Numbered from the stretch's first letter, positions 1 through 7,265 are shown. The stretch: 12,404 bases of DNA from Chloroflexota bacterium (GCA_003648125.1 QMOE01000021.1:1-12404), one strand, 5' to 3'. Made by a program: numbers and translations. The notes: generated by a model from the sequence alone, not told the origin.

Positions 1-321
1 TGCACGCCGCGCGGCCCGCACGTGCCCCGGCGTCGCCAACCCTAACCGGTCGCCAAAGCCGGCCGAGGGCCGCAAGCCCAACGGCACAGGCCGCAGCCAG
101 GGCAACCGCTCGCGCAGCACGGCGGCGTTGACCGACGTGAGCGGGCAGAGACGCAGCGATTCGGGGTCCGGCCCCAGCGCCTGCCCCTCGAACCCGGTCG
201 CGTCGCCCAGAACCGAGAGATACTTTTCTCCACCGCTCCGCACCAAAACAAAAGAGGTGTCGTTCCAGTCAACCACCGAGTGGGGATAAATTGTCAACCC
301 CCTCAACTGTTCCAAATCCAT
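1..321 (-). CDS. uxaE: Tagaturonate epimerase (UxaE-like), N-terminal part, cut by the window edge
   Basis: The first 107 codons are present (ATG at 321-319, reading towards position 1) and the frame is still open at the edge. A strong ribosome site GGAGGA (331-326) lies 4 nt before the ATG. Residues 88-100 read GFGDRLGLATPGH, which I recognise as the conserved segment of the UxaE family, enzymes that epimerise D-tagaturonate to D-fructuronate; residues 1-87 look like the family's N-terminal domain. Family members are several hundred residues long, so most of the protein, including the metal site, lies outside the window. The neighbours supply its substrate: IolO yields D-tagaturonate and UxaC interconverts uronates and ketouronates. 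Before a mobile element entered the gap (347-593), the ATG would have been about 20 bp from the uxaC stop, so the two genes were once tightly spaced. The identification rests on one motif and the context. Confidence 0.75.
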   Translation of the reverse strand, partial: MDLEQLRGLTIYPHSVVDWNDTSFVLVRSGGEKYLSVLGDATGFEGQALGPDPESLRLCPLTSVNAAVLRERLPWLRPVPLGLRPSAGFGDRLGLATPGHVRAARRA

Positions 322-346
322 CTCGTCCTCCAATTCGCTCACTCGA

Positions 347-593
347 CAATGTCATCAAGTTAAGCGCCGTCGGTTGAGTAACGACTTGGGCTGAGTAACC
401 GAAGGCGTACCGAAGCCAGCGTATCGAAACCACGGCGCGGCCCATGCAGTGCGAAATCCGTTGCAAAAGCCGCTCGCTTGGTCTCGATACGGCCCTTCGG
501 GCCTACTCGACCGGCGCTCGCTTCCTTAACCTGATGACATTGGCTCATCGGGCCTACTCGACCAGCGCTCGCTTCCTTAACTTGATGACATTG
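347..593. mobile_element. 247-bp MITE-like element between uxaC and uxaE
   Basis: The segment is bounded by perfect 18-bp terminal inverted repeats: CAATGTCATCAAGTTAAG at 347-364 and its reverse complement at 576-593. Directly outside each end lies the same 10-bp sequence GCTCACTCGA (337-346 and 594-603), as expected of a target-site duplication. No open frame inside looks like a protein, so it would have to be moved by a transposase encoded elsewhere. Inside are a dyad of the GGTTGAGTA...TATCGAAACC kind (372-431), a hairpin GGCCC-TTC-GGGCC within 480-512, and a 51-bp tandem duplication reaching the right end. The right target copy contains the uxaC stop codon, so insertion left uxaC intact but pushed uxaE away from it. 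The transposase family is unknown. Confidence 0.75.
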
Positions 594-598
594 GCTCA
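497..598. repeat. 51-bp tandem duplication (two units)
   Basis: Units 497-547 and 548-598 are identical except for two positions (G/A and C/T). The unit covers the right inverted repeat of the 247-bp element plus the first five bases of the flanking target copy. The duplication therefore most simply arose after the element inserted. The second unit keeps a perfect match to the left inverted repeat, while the first differs by one base. The last three bases (596-598) are the uxaC stop codon. Confidence 0.85.
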
Positions 599-2011
599 CT
601 CGAACTTGTACGCTCGTTTCGCCAGCCCGTATGCCAGCTCTGCGACCATCTCCCGCGCGTCCTCCTCGTCCACAACCGCCCGCACGACCAGTCCCGCCAG
701 CCAGTTCGCGCTCATGCGCCGCCATAGATCGTGCCGCGCCGAAATCGTGGGGAAAGCGCGGGTGTCATCCGTAAAGCCGACGGTGTTGTACAGCCCGGTC
801 GTCTCCATCACTTGGTTAAAATAACGTGTCATCCCATTGATGCTATCGTGGAACCACCAGGGCGGGCCGAGTTTGAGCGCGGGATAGTGCCCGGCCAGCG
901 GGGCCAGTTCGCGGGTGTAGGTGGATGCATCCAACGTAAAGACGACAAAGGTCAGGCGCGGGTCGTTGCCGTACTTGTTCAGCAGCGGGCGCAAGTTGCG
1001 CGTGAACTCGGCCCGGAACGGGATGTCGGCCCCCATATCCGGCCCCAACCGGTCAAAGAGCGGCTGGTTGTGATTGCGGTACGAGCCGAAATGCACCTGC
1101 ATCACCAGCCCGTCCTCGATGCTCATGCGCGCGCTCTCCATCAGCATGTGGCCGAAAAAGCGGGCCGCATCCTGGGTGTCGGCCTCACCGCGCAACGCCC
1201 GCTGGAAAATCCACTCCGCCTCTTGCGGGGTCAGCTCGCCGGTGGCGAGGCTGGTGCCGTCGCTGTCACTGGCGACCGCGCCCAGTTCTTTGAAGAAAGC
1301 GCGCCGCCCCTCCAATGCCCGAATCAGTGCGGAGTAAGAGTTGACCTCGATTCCCGTCAGGTCGCTCAACTTGTCAACGTTCTGCCGCCAGTCCGGCCTC
1401 AACAGGTGAACCACGTCGTCGGGGCGGAAGGTGGGGCGGATGTCACCCTGCCAGCCGGAATCCCAGATGGCCTGGTGATAGCGCAGCGAGTCGGTGGCAA
1501 AGTCGGTGGTGCAGAGCACCTCGATGTTGAACCGCTCGAACAGGGCGCGGGGGCGGAACTCGGGCGAGTTCAGTTTGGCCTCCAGTTGATCGTAGATGCT
1601 TGGGGCCGTCGCTCCGGTCAGCTTTTCCTCAATGCCAAAGACCTGGTCAAACACGTATGCCAGCCAGACGCCAGTCGGCGTGCCGCGAAAGAGATAAAAA
1701 TTCTCGGCGAAAAGCTGCCAAATTTTACGATGATCCCGCTCCCCGGCGCCGGCGGGAACGCCCAACGATTCCAACGCAATCCCCTGCGAGTAGAGCATAC
1801 GAAAGACATAGTGATCGGGGATGATGAGTAACTCGGCCGGCGTGCCAAAGGTACCGTTTTCATCGGCAAAGAGACTGGGGTCCACGTGCCCGTGCGGACT
1901 GATGATGGGTAAGGGCCGCACCGCCTCGTACAGTTCCCGCGCGATGCGCCGCTGTGCCGGGTCGGGGTCGAAATATCGGTCCGGGGACAGTCGCCATTGG
2001 GAGTGTGCCAT
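596..2011 (-). CDS. uxaC: Uronate (glucuronate/galacturonate) isomerase UxaC
   Basis: 471 residues, the usual length for UxaC (EC 5.3.1.12), a cytoplasmic TIM-barrel enzyme of the amidohydrolase superfamily that interconverts D-glucuronate/D-fructuronate and D-galacturonate/D-tagaturonate. The metal-binding HxH is H40-G-H42 in SPHGHVDP. Other family segments are VLCTTDFATDSL in the middle and WFHDSINGM followed by GFTDDTRAF near the C-terminus. The ATG at 2011-2009 is chosen because it gives the family N-terminus (SPDRYFDPDPAQR), starts 4 nt after the iolO stop and has AGGTG about 8 nt upstream inside iolO; the frame stays open further upstream but overlaps iolO. The close spacing implies co-transcription and probably coupled translation with iolO. 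The last codons and the stop lie in the target duplication of the 247-bp element and are undamaged. In this locus it would let hexuronates enter the tagaturonate/fructuronate pool. Confidence 0.93.
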   Translation of the reverse strand: MAHSQWRLSPDRYFDPDPAQRRIARELYEAVRPLPIISPHGHVDPSLFADENGTFGTPAELLIIPDHYVFRMLYSQGIALESLGVPAGAGERDHRKIWQLFAENFYLFRGTPTGVWLAYVFDQVFGIEEKLTGATAPSIYDQLEAKLNSPEFRPRALFERFNIEVLCTTDFATDSLRYHQAIWDSGWQGDIRPTFRPDDVVHLLRPDWRQNVDKLSDLTGIEVNSYSALIRALEGRRAFFKELGAVASDSDGTSLATGELTPQEAEWIFQRALRGEADTQDAARFFGHMLMESARMSIEDGLVMQVHFGSYRNHNQPLFDRLGPDMGADIPFRAEFTRNLRPLLNKYGNDPRLTFVVFTLDASTYTRELAPLAGHYPALKLGPPWWFHDSINGMTRYFNQVMETTGLYNTVGFTDDTRAFPTISARHDLWRRMSANWLAGLVVRAVVDEEDAREMVAELAYGLAKRAYKFE

Positions 2012-2015
2012 GGTT

Positions 2016-2843
2016 CTACACCTGACGCAGATGCGCGATGCTCCGCTGGGCCGCCGTGTCGGCGTCGGGCAGCGGCATGAACTCGCCGGAGATAAAGCCC
2101 TCGTAGCCGGTGGCGGCGAGTGTGTCCAGAATGGACTTGAAATCCAGGTGGCCCGCCCCAGGATACCAGCGATTGGAATCGGCCACGTGGAAGTGAAAGA
2201 TGCGGTCACCGCAGACGCGGATTGATTCCTCGATCACCGATTCCTCAATGTTCATGTGAAAGGTATCCAGCAGCAACCCCATATTGTCCGCGCCCACCCG
2301 CTCCAACAGATCTAGCCCCTGGGCTGCGTTGTTGATCAGCGTAGTTTCATAGCGGCAGATGGGTTCCAGCGCCAATCGCACACCATAAGGTTGCGCCGCA
2401 GCACAGCATTGCTGCAATGCCTCCACTAACCAGTCCATCGCCTGGGCGTGATCCACCCCCGGCTTGACGATGCCGCGCAGCAGGCCGATGATGATGACGG
2501 TTCGACCAGGCTCACCGCAGGCAGCCCCAGTCTGGGCGGCAAAGGGGACGTGAGAGATAGTCCGCTCGACCGCCGCAGCGCGCACCGCCGGGTCAGGGTC
2601 GGTGAACGACAATCCCTCTTCGCCCCAGGCCTGCCCGGTGCCAATGGCCGGCACAACCAGTCCGTGCGCCGACACGACGCGCGTCAGTTCATCGCCGTCC
2701 ACCAGCTTGGGGTCGCGGATAGCAAGTTCGACGCCGTCATAGCCCCAGCCGGCGATCTTGGCGACGTTGGTTTCAAAGTCACCCTTGAAAGCGACCGCCT
2801 GAAACTGCGCAGCGTGGGTTGAAAGAATAATGGAGAGCTGCAT
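2016..2843 (-). CDS. iolO: 5-keto-L-gluconate epimerase-like sugar epimerase (IolO)
   Basis: 275 residues of the xylose-isomerase-like TIM-barrel family. The four metal ligands are E160 (LALEPICRYE), D193 (LLLDTFHMNIEE), H219 (HFHVADSNRW) and E254 (GEFMPLPD). Their spacing (33, 26, 35) equals that of E152, D185, H211 and E246 in D-tagatose 3-epimerase, so the active site is complete. The segments AIGTGQA, DTFHMNIEE and HVADSNRW.PG.GH.DF resemble Thermotoga maritima IolO (TM0416) as I remember it, which converts 5-keto-L-gluconate to D-tagaturonate. The IolM- and IolN-like genes directly upstream support that assignment. ATG at 2843-2841, with a modest AGGA 7 nt upstream. A 31-bp palindrome lies just before the ribosome site and could affect initiation. 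The alternative is another ketose 3-epimerase of the same fold; the context argues for IolO. Confidence 0.82.
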   Translation of the reverse strand: MQLSIILSTHAAQFQAVAFKGDFETNVAKIAGWGYDGVELAIRDPKLVDGDELTRVVSAHGLVVPAIGTGQAWGEEGLSFTDPDPAVRAAAVERTISHVPFAAQTGAACGEPGRTVIIIGLLRGIVKPGVDHAQAMDWLVEALQQCCAAAQPYGVRLALEPICRYETTLINNAAQGLDLLERVGADNMGLLLDTFHMNIEESVIEESIRVCGDRIFHFHVADSNRWYPGAGHLDFKSILDTLAATGYEGFISGEFMPLPDADTAAQRSIAHLRQV

Positions 2844-2862
2844 ATCGTTGTCCTGGTTTGGA

Positions 2863-2893
2863 GGCCTGACAGGTCTTAAAGACCTGTCAGGCC
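2863..2893. repeat. 31-bp palindrome in the iolM-iolO gap
   Basis: Two perfect 15-bp arms, GGCCTGACAGGTCTT (2863-2877) and its reverse complement (2879-2893), are separated by a single base. The transcript would form a very stable hairpin 8 nt upstream of the iolO ribosome site. No T-run follows on the minus strand, so it does not look like an intrinsic terminator. I recall closely similar GACCTGTCAGG palindromes recurring in intergenic DNA of several environmental bacterial phyla, so it is probably a dispersed REP-like repeat; that is from memory. Confidence 0.8.
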
Positions 2894-2907
2894 CGTGTAG
2901 TGAACAA

Positions 2908-4101
2908 TTACATCCGGCAGGTGATCTTACATTCCTTGCGGTCCGTCTGTAACGCGATGATGTTTTCGGGCACCTCTTCCAGAGTGATCTTTTTGGTGGA
3001 CATCTTGGTCATATCCATCCCACTCGCCATGCAGTCAATGACGCGCGGGAACGTGCCGTGCCCAGAGTGACCCTGCGAGCCGACGATGCTCGCCCGCCGC
3101 ACCTGCAACACCTCACCGGTGACGGGCATCTTGGCCTCGGCGCGGGCCGTCACGACGATGGTGCTGTTCAGCGTGCGGCCCTCCCAGATGACGCGCTCAA
3201 TGTCCGGGTAAACAATCTCTGGCAACCCAGTCGCCTCCATAAAGAGATCGGCCCCCATGCCGTCGGTCAGTTCCAGCACCCGATCGGCAAAATTCTCCTC
3301 GAGTGGGTTGATGGCATAGTCCGCCCCCATCGCCAGCGCCAGTGCGGCGCGCTCTGGCTGCGGCTCGGAAATGATCACCTTGGAGGCTCCCGCCTGCTTG
3401 AGGATCGCGCAGGCCGCGACCCCAATCGGCCCGCCGCCCAGGATGACGACCCGGTCGCCGGGGCGAATGCCGCCGCCGCGCTCGATCACGGCGTTGTAAG
3501 CTACGCTGGTCGGCTCCGTCAGGCTGCCGGCCAAAAAGATGTCGTCCCCCTCGTAGACATCGGCCAACGGCTCCAGGCTCCACAGCGTCTTGGCCGGCAG
3601 GGCGATGTACTGGGCAAACGCGCCGTTGACGTTGAAGCCGATTTCGTCCAGGTTCTCGCAGTGATTGGGGTAGCCATCGGCGCACGGTTTACAATGTCCA
3701 CACCACAGCATCTCCTCCGTGGTGACTCGCTCCCCTCCCTTGAAGGGCTTGTTGGTGCGCTTGTCGCGCGCGTCCTTGCCGGCCTCGACGACGACGCCAG
3801 AGAGTTCGTGCCCCAGGATGCAGGGGAAGCCGGTGAGACCGGGGTAGTAGATGTAGCCATCGTCGCCGGCCTGCGCCATGTGGACGTCCGAGCCGCAGAT
3901 ACCGCAGGCCTTGACCTGCAACAGCACCTCGTTCGGCCCGGGGGTGGGAATGTCATACTCCCTGATCTCGAGCCGGGGGTTGCGGTATACCTGACTACCC
4001 AGATAGGTCTGGCGGCCATCGATGTCTTTTGAACCCAGTTTGAACTCTGGTTTGGGATCCCAATCCGCGACCAGCGTTACGCCTTTCATTTTACCTTTCA
4101 T
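2908..4101 (-). CDS. iolM: Scyllo-inosose (2-keto-myo-inositol) dehydrogenase-like MDR enzyme (IolM)
   Basis: 397-residue zinc-dependent medium-chain dehydrogenase. Catalytic zinc ligands are C69 (GICGSDVH) with H98-E99 (LGHE). The structural zinc cysteines are C134, C137, C140 and C148. The Rossmann loop is GGGPIG (222-227), and E246 at the end of the second strand favours NAD over NADP. The long N-terminal extension (ADWDPKPEFKLGSKDIDG) and the late segment VRRASIVGSQGHSGHGTFP match my memory of Thermotoga maritima TM0412, scyllo-inosose 3-dehydrogenase, which makes the diketone cleaved by IolN. iolN lies 46 bp upstream and iolO 64 bp downstream. Of two in-frame ATGs (4101 and 4089) the first is preferred because GAGGAG lies 8 nt before it. 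A related but distinct dehydrogenase is encoded at 9912-11069. The family call is certain; the substrate is inferred from resemblance and context. Confidence 0.83.
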   Translation of the reverse strand: MKGKMKGVTLVADWDPKPEFKLGSKDIDGRQTYLGSQVYRNPRLEIREYDIPTPGPNEVLLQVKACGICGSDVHMAQAGDDGYIYYPGLTGFPCILGHELSGVVVEAGKDARDKRTNKPFKGGERVTTEEMLWCGHCKPCADGYPNHCENLDEIGFNVNGAFAQYIALPAKTLWSLEPLADVYEGDDIFLAGSLTEPTSVAYNAVIERGGGIRPGDRVVILGGGPIGVAACAILKQAGASKVIISEPQPERAALALAMGADYAINPLEENFADRVLELTDGMGADLFMEATGLPEIVYPDIERVIWEGRTLNSTIVVTARAEAKMPVTGEVLQVRRASIVGSQGHSGHGTFPRVIDCMASGMDMTKMSTKKITLEEVPENIIALQTDRKECKITCRM

Positions 4102-4147
4102 TGTACTTTCTCCTCACTATAATCCGTAAATTCTGCTAATCCGTGTT

Positions 4148-5272
4148 CTACAGCAACGTGCCCTGCCCAATCTTGGGCAAGCCGTACACCGGCTTCCAAC
4201 CCTCGCTCCACGGCTCACGCAGGTAAGGCTCCATCTCCGCCTCGGTGCGATAGGTCGTCTCTTCCACTGGCGGCACGGCGCCCGAGGGGAACGCCTCCAA
4301 AATCTGATCGTTGACCAGCGTCATGTAGCGCAGGATGGCGGCGAGAGGTCGTTTTGCCTTCTCCGCCGTGCCCGCCTTGGCCTTGCCGACCACACCCTCC
4401 GGTGTGCCCACGAGTTCTATGGCAAAGTGGCCCTCCCCCTCCGACCAGCGGCTGGGCCGGCTGAACGGCTCCACCGACTTGTCAAAGTGGCCGTCGGGCA
4501 GGTAACTCTTGCCCTGGGTGTTCACGGCGTACTCCATGTCCACCATCTCCGGGACGAGATACAACCCCAGCGATGTCTCCGCCTCGGCGGCGTGGACAAA
4601 GTTGGTGTCGAACACACCGCCGCGCTCCTGCGTGCGGAAGAACTGACGGACGGCGCGGTGCCAGTCTATGACGCGAAAGATACCGGGCAGTTGATAGCGC
4701 TTCTCGAATTGCTGGATCGCCGCTTCCAGCACCCACAGTTGACCGTGGTTGTTGAGGATGATCTGCTTGCGGAAGCCATCGTTCCACAAGCCCAGCATGA
4801 CGTCAATCATCAACTCCCGCACCACGTCCTCCCGCACGATGACGGTGCCGGGCATACCCAGGTGATGATACGGGTGTGCGCCGTACATCAGCGGCGGCAG
4901 GGCCAGGTTGACCGGCGCGCCCCGTTTGGCCGTGTAGCGGCGCACCCCTTCGCAGATGGCGCTGACGAAGAGGGTGTCCATAGCACTGGACATGTGCTTG
5001 CCGTGCAGCTCGGTAGAGCCGACCGGGATAAAGATGACGTCGTTCTTGCGCCGGTTCTCTTCCAGCACGTGGCGCACGGTGGTCTGGATGTAAGAGCCGG
5101 GCTTGCCCCACTCGATGGGAGCGGGGACTCCGTACTCGGCCAGAATAGCGTCTATCTCGGCGTCGCTCGAGTCCCATACCTCTTTCTTCAAGCGGCCAAC
5201 GGTGTTGTCCTCGAAAAAGAGGTCCGGCTGGTCAGTGGCGAGCCACCCTTTTGGTACTTGTTTATCTGACAT
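4148..5272 (-). CDS. iolN: 3-dehydro-scyllo-inosose hydrolase-like, creatininase family (IolN)
   Basis: 374 residues of the creatininase (creatinine amidohydrolase) superfamily. The segment IPVGSTELHGKHMSSAMD supplies E88, H90 and D99, with the same spacing as metal ligands E34, H36 and D45 of creatininase. LNNHGQ supplies H176, with Gln at the position of creatininase E122, and HAAEAETS (227-234) is the third family block. The protein is longer than creatininase (about 260 residues), with an N-terminal extension of about 50 residues. In Thermotoga maritima a protein of this family (TM0413, IolN) hydrolyses the ring of the diketo-inositol to 5-keto-L-gluconate; standing between a transporter operon and iolM/iolO, this gene fits that role. 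ATG at 5272-5270 with AAGGAG 7 nt upstream. The 109-bp gap behind the stress-protein gene shows no convincing promoter. Creatininase activity is unlikely given the neighbours. Confidence 0.82.
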   Translation of the reverse strand: MSDKQVPKGWLATDQPDLFFEDNTVGRLKKEVWDSSDAEIDAILAEYGVPAPIEWGKPGSYIQTTVRHVLEENRRKNDVIFIPVGSTELHGKHMSSAMDTLFVSAICEGVRRYTAKRGAPVNLALPPLMYGAHPYHHLGMPGTVIVREDVVRELMIDVMLGLWNDGFRKQIILNNHGQLWVLEAAIQQFEKRYQLPGIFRVIDWHRAVRQFFRTQERGGVFDTNFVHAAEAETSLGLYLVPEMVDMEYAVNTQGKSYLPDGHFDKSVEPFSRPSRWSEGEGHFAIELVGTPEGVVGKAKAGTAEKAKRPLAAILRYMTLVNDQILEAFPSGAVPPVEETTYRTEAEMEPYLREPWSEGWKPVYGLPKIGQGTLL

Positions 5273-5381
5273 ATCACATCTCCTTTATTTACGTGTATTC
5301 AGGTTGTCCGCCCAATGCTCGCCTCGTACTAGCCAGAGCAAGGGAGGATGACTGGAACTGATTATTAAACGTGCGCGTAAA

Positions 5382-5822
5382 TCATCTGACAACGAGACAC
5401 GAAACTTTGGTCATATTGAGGAGCTTTCTCGCCATGCTCCCCAACATCTCGCCGCGGGTGCCCAGACCACGATGTCCGATCACGATCAGGTCAATCCCGT
5501 TCTTTTGAGCGTAATCGGCGATCTGGAAGGCTGGGTCTCCGATGACATGATGACTTTGCACATCTGAAAGGCCAGCCTCGGCGAACTTTTTTCTGGCGTT
5601 GTCCAGAATGATCTCGGCAGAATCCTGCAGAATCTCCATGCGCGATTCTGTCACTTCCCCTGCTGCGATCATTTCCATAATTTCTTTGGGGAGCGGCATA
5701 TCGCGAATCACATGCAAGATAGTAACGGAAGCCTGATAACGCTTCGCCAGGTCAACCGCAGCCTCAACAGCACGCTTCGAGTGTCGCGAACCATCCACTG
5801 CGACGAGCATTTTATCAAACAT
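5382..5822 (-). CDS. Universal stress protein, UspA family
   Basis: 146 residues, a single Usp domain with an alpha/beta nucleotide-binding fold. The N-terminal strand MLVAVDGS carries the ATP-associated aspartate D10, and the C-terminal loop is GHRG...GS (116-129). The classical ATP motif is G-2x-G-9x-G-(S/T); here only eight residues separate G119 and G128, so binding of ATP is likely but not assured. The protein is cytosolic and probably dimeric. It starts 27 bp after the lipoprotein gene with GGAG motifs directly upstream, so it seems to be read with the transporter operon. Small Usp genes sometimes accompany transporters, perhaps as nucleotide-dependent modulators, but nothing here shows a partner. 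Family assignment is secure; role unknown. Confidence 0.9.
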   Translation of the reverse strand: MFDKMLVAVDGSRHSKRAVEAAVDLAKRYQASVTILHVIRDMPLPKEIMEMIAAGEVTESRMEILQDSAEIILDNARKKFAEAGLSDVQSHHVIGDPAFQIADYAQKNGIDLIVIGHRGLGTRGEMLGSMARKLLNMTKVSCLVVR

Positions 5823-5849
5823 AAATCTCCAATCTCCAATCCCTAATTT

Positions 5850-6464
5850 CTAGTCACCAGCAGCCCATTCCTCAATTACGCGCACCGCTTCTCTCGTGAC
5901 GCGCGCATTAGTTGGGATCTGCCGCCGGCCCAGTACCACCTCGATCATTGTCTCCGCGTATTGTTCAGAAGGTATGTCTGCCCACTGGCTGGAAGGCATA
6001 TTGGCCGGTGCGTCGTCGGGACGCCACACCGTGTCGGGAGGCAGCCCCTGGGCCGCGAGGAACGCCAGTCTGAGGTCCTTGTGCGCCTCGCACTGAAATT
6101 CGATGTGATGGGCCCACTCGTGGACCAACGCGCTTTGGAGCATAGCCGGGGTTCCCGGAACCCGCACTGTAACTGTAGCACTGTCTGGATCGTATGCCGC
6201 TCGACTATTTAGAGAGCGCGTGGCCCACAGGCGCACGTCACCGAAACAATCGCTTCTGGCCTGGAACACGGTGAGAAACCTGTCCCAGGTCTCTACGGCC
6301 AGAGCTTTGAAATCACCCGCCACAGAATCATCAATGATAAGACGGGGGCTAGAGGCCGAACCGTCGGAGGCACAGCCGCTCGACATCGCCCCACTCGCGA
6401 AAAGCAAGATGGCGATTACGATCCAAACGCCACCGACTGTGCTTCGTCGCCTATCCACATTCAC
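5850..6464 (-). CDS. Putative exported lipoprotein with HEWAHH (zincin-like) motif
   Basis: 204 residues starting at GTG (6464-6462), which overlaps the ATPase stop as GTGA, so translation is probably coupled. A basic N-terminus (DRRR) and a hydrophobic stretch (about 13-26) end in SSGC with C31 as the possible lipidated cysteine; the box lacks the usual leucine, so simple export or membrane anchoring is also possible. In the mature part, [12 protein letters not shown] has HExxH at 115-119, the zinc motif of metallopeptidases. E167 and E171 in [14 protein letters not shown] are candidates for a third ligand. C73 and C125 could form a disulfide. I do not recognise a named family, though I recall uncharacterised proteins of similar pattern (HExAHH...PSEQxAE...VLGR) in other high-GC bacteria. 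It may act on a surface protein or glycoconjugate, but the substrate is unknown and peptidase activity is not proven by the motif. Confidence 0.75.
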   Translation of the reverse strand: MNVDRRRSTVGGVWIVIAILLFASGAMSSGCASDGSASSPRLIIDDSVAGDFKALAVETWDRFLTVFQARSDCFGDVRLWATRSLNSRAAYDPDSATVTVRVPGTPAMLQSALVHEWAHHIEFQCEAHKDLRLAFLAAQGLPPDTVWRPDDAPANMPSSQWADIPSEQYAETMIEVVLGRRQIPTNARVTREAVRVIEEWAAGD

Positions 6465-7261
6465 GCAGCCTCGACCTGCTCCTCCAAGAGTCGCGCTAAC
6501 TCCTGCTGTAGCTTTACCAGGTCCTCGCCGCCTGCCATGAGGTTCACGAGTTGTTCCTGGCTGATCTCATCTTTCTGATAATCGCCCAGCACCTGACCTC
6601 GGCGCAGAATGATAAAGCGATCCCCCACAGGATAGGCATGGTTTGGGTTGTGGGTGATAAAGATGACGCCCAGCCCCCGCCTCTTGGCCCGCACGATATA
6701 GTGGAGTACGATGCCGGCCTGCTTGACGCCCAGGGCAGCCGTCGGCTCGTCGAGGATCAGAACCTTGGCCCCAAAGTAGACGGCCCGGCTGATGGCAATG
6801 GACTGCCGTTCACCGCCGGACAGCGTTCCCACCGGCTGGTCGGGATTGCGGATGTCAATGCCCATCTTGGCCATTTCCTCGCGCACCGTGCGCTTGGCAA
6901 AGTCAACATCGTAGGCTTTGAACGGGCCCAAGCGCTTCTCCGGTTCAGAGCCGAGGAAAAAGTTGCGCCAGATAGGCATCAATGGGATCAGGGACAGGTC
7001 CTGATACACCGTCGCAATCCCCCGCGCCAGAGCCTCACGTGGGGAGTTGAAAGATACTTTCTGCCCTTCAAAGTAATAGTCACCCTCTGTGGGCTGGTGA
7101 AAGCCGCACAAGATTTTGATCAGGGTGGACTTGCCGGCGCCGTTATCCCCCAGGAGGCAGGTGACCTCGCCCGGGTAGACACGGGCCGACACGTCGCTCA
7201 ACGCGATGACGCTACCAAACATCTTGGTCACATTTTGTACTTGTAGAATTGGTTCTGCCAT
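6461..7261 (-). CDS. Sugar ABC transporter ATPase, single domain (FrcA-like, CUT2)
   Basis: 266-residue cytoplasmic ATPase energising the adjacent permease. Walker A is GDNGAGKST (38-46), the Q-loop is Q87, the signature is LSGGERQ (147-153), Walker B is VLILDEP (167-173) and the switch histidine is H204. CUT2 (ribose-type) transporters usually have a fused double ATPase of about 500 residues; this one has a single ABC domain, like FrcA of the rhizobial fructose system, so it should work as a homodimer. The C-terminus ends in a Glu/Leu-rich helix (about 247-266). The ATG at 7261-7259 has GGAAGGAG 9 nt upstream, inside the end of the permease gene whose stop is 4 nt away. The downstream lipoprotein gene overlaps it by 4 bp. 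The substrate cannot be read from an ATPase; myo-inositol or a uronate is inferred from the locus. Confidence 0.93.
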   Translation of the reverse strand: MAEPILQVQNVTKMFGSVIALSDVSARVYPGEVTCLLGDNGAGKSTLIKILCGFHQPTEGDYYFEGQKVSFNSPREALARGIATVYQDLSLIPLMPIWRNFFLGSEPEKRLGPFKAYDVDFAKRTVREEMAKMGIDIRNPDQPVGTLSGGERQSIAISRAVYFGAKVLILDEPTAALGVKQAGIVLHYIVRAKRRGLGVIFITHNPNHAYPVGDRFIILRRGQVLGDYQKDEISQEQLVNLMAGGEDLVKLQQELARLLEEQVEAA

Positions 7262-7265
7262 CGTC

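Noticed and set aside
497..598. 51-bp repeats considered as a small CRISPR array
   Set aside because: There are only two directly abutting units without spacers and no cas genes; it is a tandem duplication.
731..1831. 366-codon open frame on the plus strand opposite uxaC
   Set aside because: The peptide is rich in Arg, Gln, His and Val with no family motif, and uxaC on the other strand is well supported.
2012..2209. Extended uxaC start reaching to 2209
   Set aside because: The added 66 residues overlap iolO in another frame and do not resemble UxaC; the ATG at 2011 gives the family N-terminus.
3058..4032. 324-codon plus-strand frame opposite iolM
   Set aside because: It is a mirror of iolM codon usage, with no ribosome site or motif.
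5273..5381. Promoter for iolN (TTGGGC, 17 nt, GTAAAT)
   Set aside because: Both hexamers match the consensus poorly and the -10 would abut the ribosome site; the gap also shows no clear terminator.
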